A DNA stretch of 64,000 nucleotides, taken from positions 558,001 through 622,000 of the forward strand of contig NZ_FNFL01000001.1 of the NCBI RefSeq assembly GCF_900101125.1. The letters run 5' to 3'. Under the pieces are notes generated by a model. The model worked only from the letters and a program-made list of their open reading frames with translations. It ran no database searches and was not told the DNA's origin. Shown here piece after piece: positions 62,107 through 64,000 of the stretch; within the stretch, counting starts at the first letter, position 1, and each line of letters begins with the position of its first letter. Source of the stretch: Sediminibacillus albus (lineage in GTDB: Bacteria; Bacillota; Bacilli; Bacillales; Amphibacillaceae). The position numbers were made by a program, and so were the translations under genes.

Positions 62107-62135
62107 ATAATAACAAATATAAATGACATTTCCAA
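62107..62135 (-). promoter_or_regulatory. Promoter of the cold shock gene
   Basis: Read on the minus strand, TTGGAA and TATTAT are 17 bp apart, predicting a transcript start near 62100 and a leader of about 115 nt. Confidence 0.6.
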
Positions 62136-62576
62136 GTCTTTTGACTAGCTTTGAGTAATTTTTTTAACAACCTTTTTCGACCTTTTTCTACGTTGGTTCC
62201 CCCTGCTTATTTCATTATAAGTATTCCATGGAATGATCATGTTAAACCATTCCGGCGGAACAGACGAGCAGGTATACATTTTCGAAACAGATTACAATCG
62301 ATAAATGAGTACTAGACATTTTTTTTGAAACCAAATGGATGAACATTCAATAGGAATGTCGTGTTATTCATTATAAAAGCGTAAAAATTTCCTGCCTCAG
62401 ATCTTACTATTCCTCCCTTTTGTATTCATATTCCATCTCCTACTTTCTTCTAACCATATCTATTAAACAAGATAAACCGGACAACCACCCTCTCTCCAGC
62501 CATCTTAGTCCATTAAAAAATATTTTTATTTTTTTTCTTTGTAAAGTTATTTGTCATATTTCTTGACAATCAGCCA
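62136..62576. other. Gap without a supported gene
   Basis: Between the cold shock promoter and the cre box. It is AT-rich, with small inverted repeats (for example ATTCCATGGAAT near 62223-62234), but I see no ORF with a ribosome site and no recognisable RNA. Confidence 0.6.
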
Positions 62577-62592
62577 TTGTAAGCGCTTACTA
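62577..62592 (+). promoter_or_regulatory. cre (CcpA-binding) site
   Basis: TTGTAAGCGCTTACTA fits the cre consensus WTGNAANCGNWNNCWW at every position. Its centre is about 88 bp upstream of the predicted transcript start, a position compatible with activation, as known for the ilv-leu operon of Bacillus subtilis. Confidence 0.85.
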
Positions 62593-62609
62593 GTTTTCTG
62601 ACTTATCAC

Positions 62610-62624
62610 AACTGTCTGAAAATT
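62610..62624 (+). promoter_or_regulatory. CodY-box-like sequence
   Basis: AACTGTCTGAAAATT differs from AATTTTCWGAAAATT at two of 15 positions. It ends 13 bp before the -35, suiting repression of a branched-chain amino acid gene when amino acids are plentiful. Confidence 0.6.
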
Positions 62625-62637
62625 TTTAATAAACCTG

Positions 62638-62666
62638 TTGACCTGCCTTTTAAATGGTTGTATTAT
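62638..62666 (+). promoter_or_regulatory. Sigma-A promoter of ilvE
   Basis: TTGACC and TATTAT with a 17-bp spacer, giving a predicted start near 62673 and a leader of about 165 nt before the ilvE ATG. Confidence 0.72.
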
Positions 62667-62837
62667 TGTCGTCAATCCAAACATTTACGGAGGATAAATA
62701 CTTTCTTTATCCTTATCCAGAGAAGGAGCCCAAAATCAGCTGAATTTGCATTTTTTGGTCAGGGGTCCACTCTCTTTACCGATCACGTAAATATGATAAT
62801 TTAATTTAACAATTTGACAAGAAAGGAGTGGTTGAGT

Positions 62838-63746
62838 ATGAGTAGTCAATGGATTTTTCTAAGCGGCGAATTCGTTAAAAAAGAAGAAGCGGTTATCTCA
62901 GTTTATGATCATGGTTTTTTATATGGAGACGGAGTATTCGAAGGCATCCGGGTATATAGCGGCAATGTTTTTAAATTAACCGAACATTTAAAAAGGCTTT
63001 ACGAATCTGCACAGTCTATTATGTTACAAGTTCCCTACAATAAGGAGGAACTGGAACAAATTATCATTGAAACTGTCAGAAAGAATCAGCTGGAGAACGC
63101 TTATATCCGTGTTGTTGTTTCCCGAGGTGCTGGAAATCTTGGATTAGATCCAACTCATTGCTCACAACCGCGGCTGGTTGTTATCGCGGAGGCTCTCGCT
63201 CTTTTTCCTAAGGAATTATATGAACGCGGTTTAAAGGTGGGATCGGTCGCAAGCCGAAGAAACCGGCCCGATGTTTTAAGCCCACAGATAAAATCGCTTA
63301 ATTATTTAAATAACATTCTCGTTAAGTTAGAAGCCAACCAGGCAGGCGTTGATGAAGCACTCATGCTGAATGATCAGGGGTATGTGACAGAAGGATCTGC
63401 TGATAATGTATTTATTGTAAAAAACAATACCATTTATACGCCGCCTGTTTACCTTGGTGCCCTTGAAGGAATCACTAGGAATGCCATTATCGATTTAGCT
63501 AACCAAAACGGCTATGAGTTAAAAGAGTCCCCTTTTACCAGACATGATGTTTATGTAGCAGATGAAGTATTCTTAACAGGAACAGCTGCTGAAGTAATTG
63601 CCGTCTCGGAAGTTGACGGAAGAAAAATTGCTGACGGAAAACCAGGCAGGATAACAAAGCATTTGTTGGAAAAGTTTCGACAGCTTGTTACGGAAGATGG
63701 GACGCATTGCTATCCAGAATGGAAAGATAAAGCGGTTGTCAGCTAA
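62838..63746 (+). CDS. ilvE: Branched-chain amino acid aminotransferase
   Basis: A 302-residue class IV PLP aminotransferase that interconverts branched-chain keto acids and Leu, Ile, Val. The Schiff-base Lys lies in SPQIKSLNYLNN; the substrate-gating segments DHGFLYGDGVFEGIR and LTGTAAEV are typical. I start at the ATG of MSSQWIFL, after GAAAGGAGTGG; an earlier ATG (62814) lacks a ribosome site. A cre site, a CodY-like box and a sigma-A promoter lie upstream; a T-box leader begins 40 bp downstream, so it probably heads an ilv operon. Confidence 0.95.
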   Translation: MSSQWIFLSGEFVKKEEAVISVYDHGFLYGDGVFEGIRVYSGNVFKLTEHLKRLYESAQSIMLQVPYNKEELEQIIIETVRKNQLENAYIRVVVSRGAGNLGLDPTHCSQPRLVVIAEALALFPKELYERGLKVGSVASRRNRPDVLSPQIKSLNYLNNILVKLEANQAGVDEALMLNDQGYVTEGSADNVFIVKNNTIYTPPVYLGALEGITRNAIIDLANQNGYELKESPFTRHDVYVADEVFLTGTAAEVIAVSEVDGRKIADGKPGRITKHLLEKFRQLVTEDGTHCYPEWKDKAVVS

Positions 63747-63784
63747 TCATAGTCAGCCGGAATGACAATCAAATCAATAAGAAA

Positions 63785-64000
63785 ACGTTGACGGGAATAA
63801 AGGAATAAGATAGCTGTATTCACAGAGAGCCGGGGTTGCTGGAAGCCCGGAAATACACCTTATTCCGACATCGTCCCTGAGTGTTAAGCTGAACGGATCT
63901 CCTCTAGTAGGCTTAATCAGGTGTGACAACTAGCACCTGTTATCAAAAGAAGCAGTAGATATTATATCCACTGCTTCATGAGGCAGCCTTCGTAAGATGG
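63785..64000 (+). promoter_or_regulatory. T-box leader, probable isoleucine specifier (partial)
   Basis: Stem I starts with CGTTGACGGGAAT and contains AGAGAGCCGGGGTTGCTGGA, the conserved T-box elements. GGAATAAG (63802-63809) pairs with CTTATTCC (63859-63866) and GGGA (63793) with TCCC (63874), leaving a specifier loop with GACATCG; ATC at 63870-63872 reads Ile. The antiterminator with the T-box sequence lies beyond the window edge. It probably controls downstream ilv genes by uncharged tRNA-Ile. Confidence 0.85.

Overview
The window looks like chromosomal DNA of a low-GC, endospore-forming Bacillaceae bacterium. The evidence is Shine-Dalgarno sites close to AGGAGG, frequent TTG and GTG starts, a spoVA cluster, Spo0E-type phosphatases, sigma-B-type promoters, and long stretches in Bacillus subtilis gene order. 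I cannot name genus or species from the sequence alone. There is no rRNA, tRNA, insertion sequence or CRISPR array. The only phage trace is a small holin and broken amidase pair near 55 kb.

Layout. 0-7.6 kb: pyruvate dehydrogenase E1 (pdhB partial, pdhA), lipoprotein ykyA, peptide deformylase, HAD phosphatase ykrA, RNA polymerase epsilon rpoY with RNase J1, and potassium regulator ktrC, as in the B. subtilis block. 7.7-14 kb: cytochrome bd oxidase cydAB and a heterodimeric ABC exporter. 14.2-27.7 kb: a ykuV-ykuU-ykuT-ykuS-ykuR-dapH-ykuL ... fadH-ykuE ... ykyB ... patA block (redox proteins, mechanosensitive channel, acetyl branch of the diaminopimelate pathway), interrupted by a hemolysin III homologue, a SCO protein, a patatin and an FbpB-like small basic protein. 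27.7-35.5 kb: two Spo0E-like phosphatases, a PilZ protein, a zinc-ribbon plus trypsin-like protease pair, a YjcZ-type sporulation peptide, a PAS-GGDEF-EAL protein, a YwpF-like protein and a gene behind a sigma-B-type promoter. 35.7-38.6 kb: a TRAP transporter operon. 39-43 kb: a methyltransferase, small membrane and lipoproteins, and an aldo/keto reductase. 43.3-45.6 kb: YhcN-like lipoprotein-spoVAC-spoVAD-spoVAE. 45.7-55 kb: a quinone-oxidoreductase-like enzyme, a transporter with a DUF1028 protein, a general stress protein, thiT with its TPP riboswitch, a Usp protein, a cation/proton antiporter and an M3 oligopeptidase. 55-64 kb: phage lysis remnant, GNAT protein, MoxR-DUF58-DUF4129 operon, manganese catalase, DUF6884 protein, cold shock protein, and ilvE, followed by a T-box leader that runs off the window.

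The genes serve central carbon metabolism and respiration, lysine/peptidoglycan precursor and branched-chain amino acid synthesis, oxidative and general stress, sporulation/germination and cyclic-di-GMP signalling. Regulatory sites that can be read directly include two sigma-B-type promoters, a sigma-K/E-like promoter, a TPP riboswitch with terminator, a T-box with a probable isoleucine specifier, and catabolite (cre) and CodY-like boxes ahead of ilvE. The least explained items are an 82-bp nested tandem repeat, several very small ORFs (25, 33 and 47 residues), a 7-codon ORF just before the manganese catalase, an aldo/keto reductase lacking the catalytic tyrosine, and the DUF1028-transporter pair.
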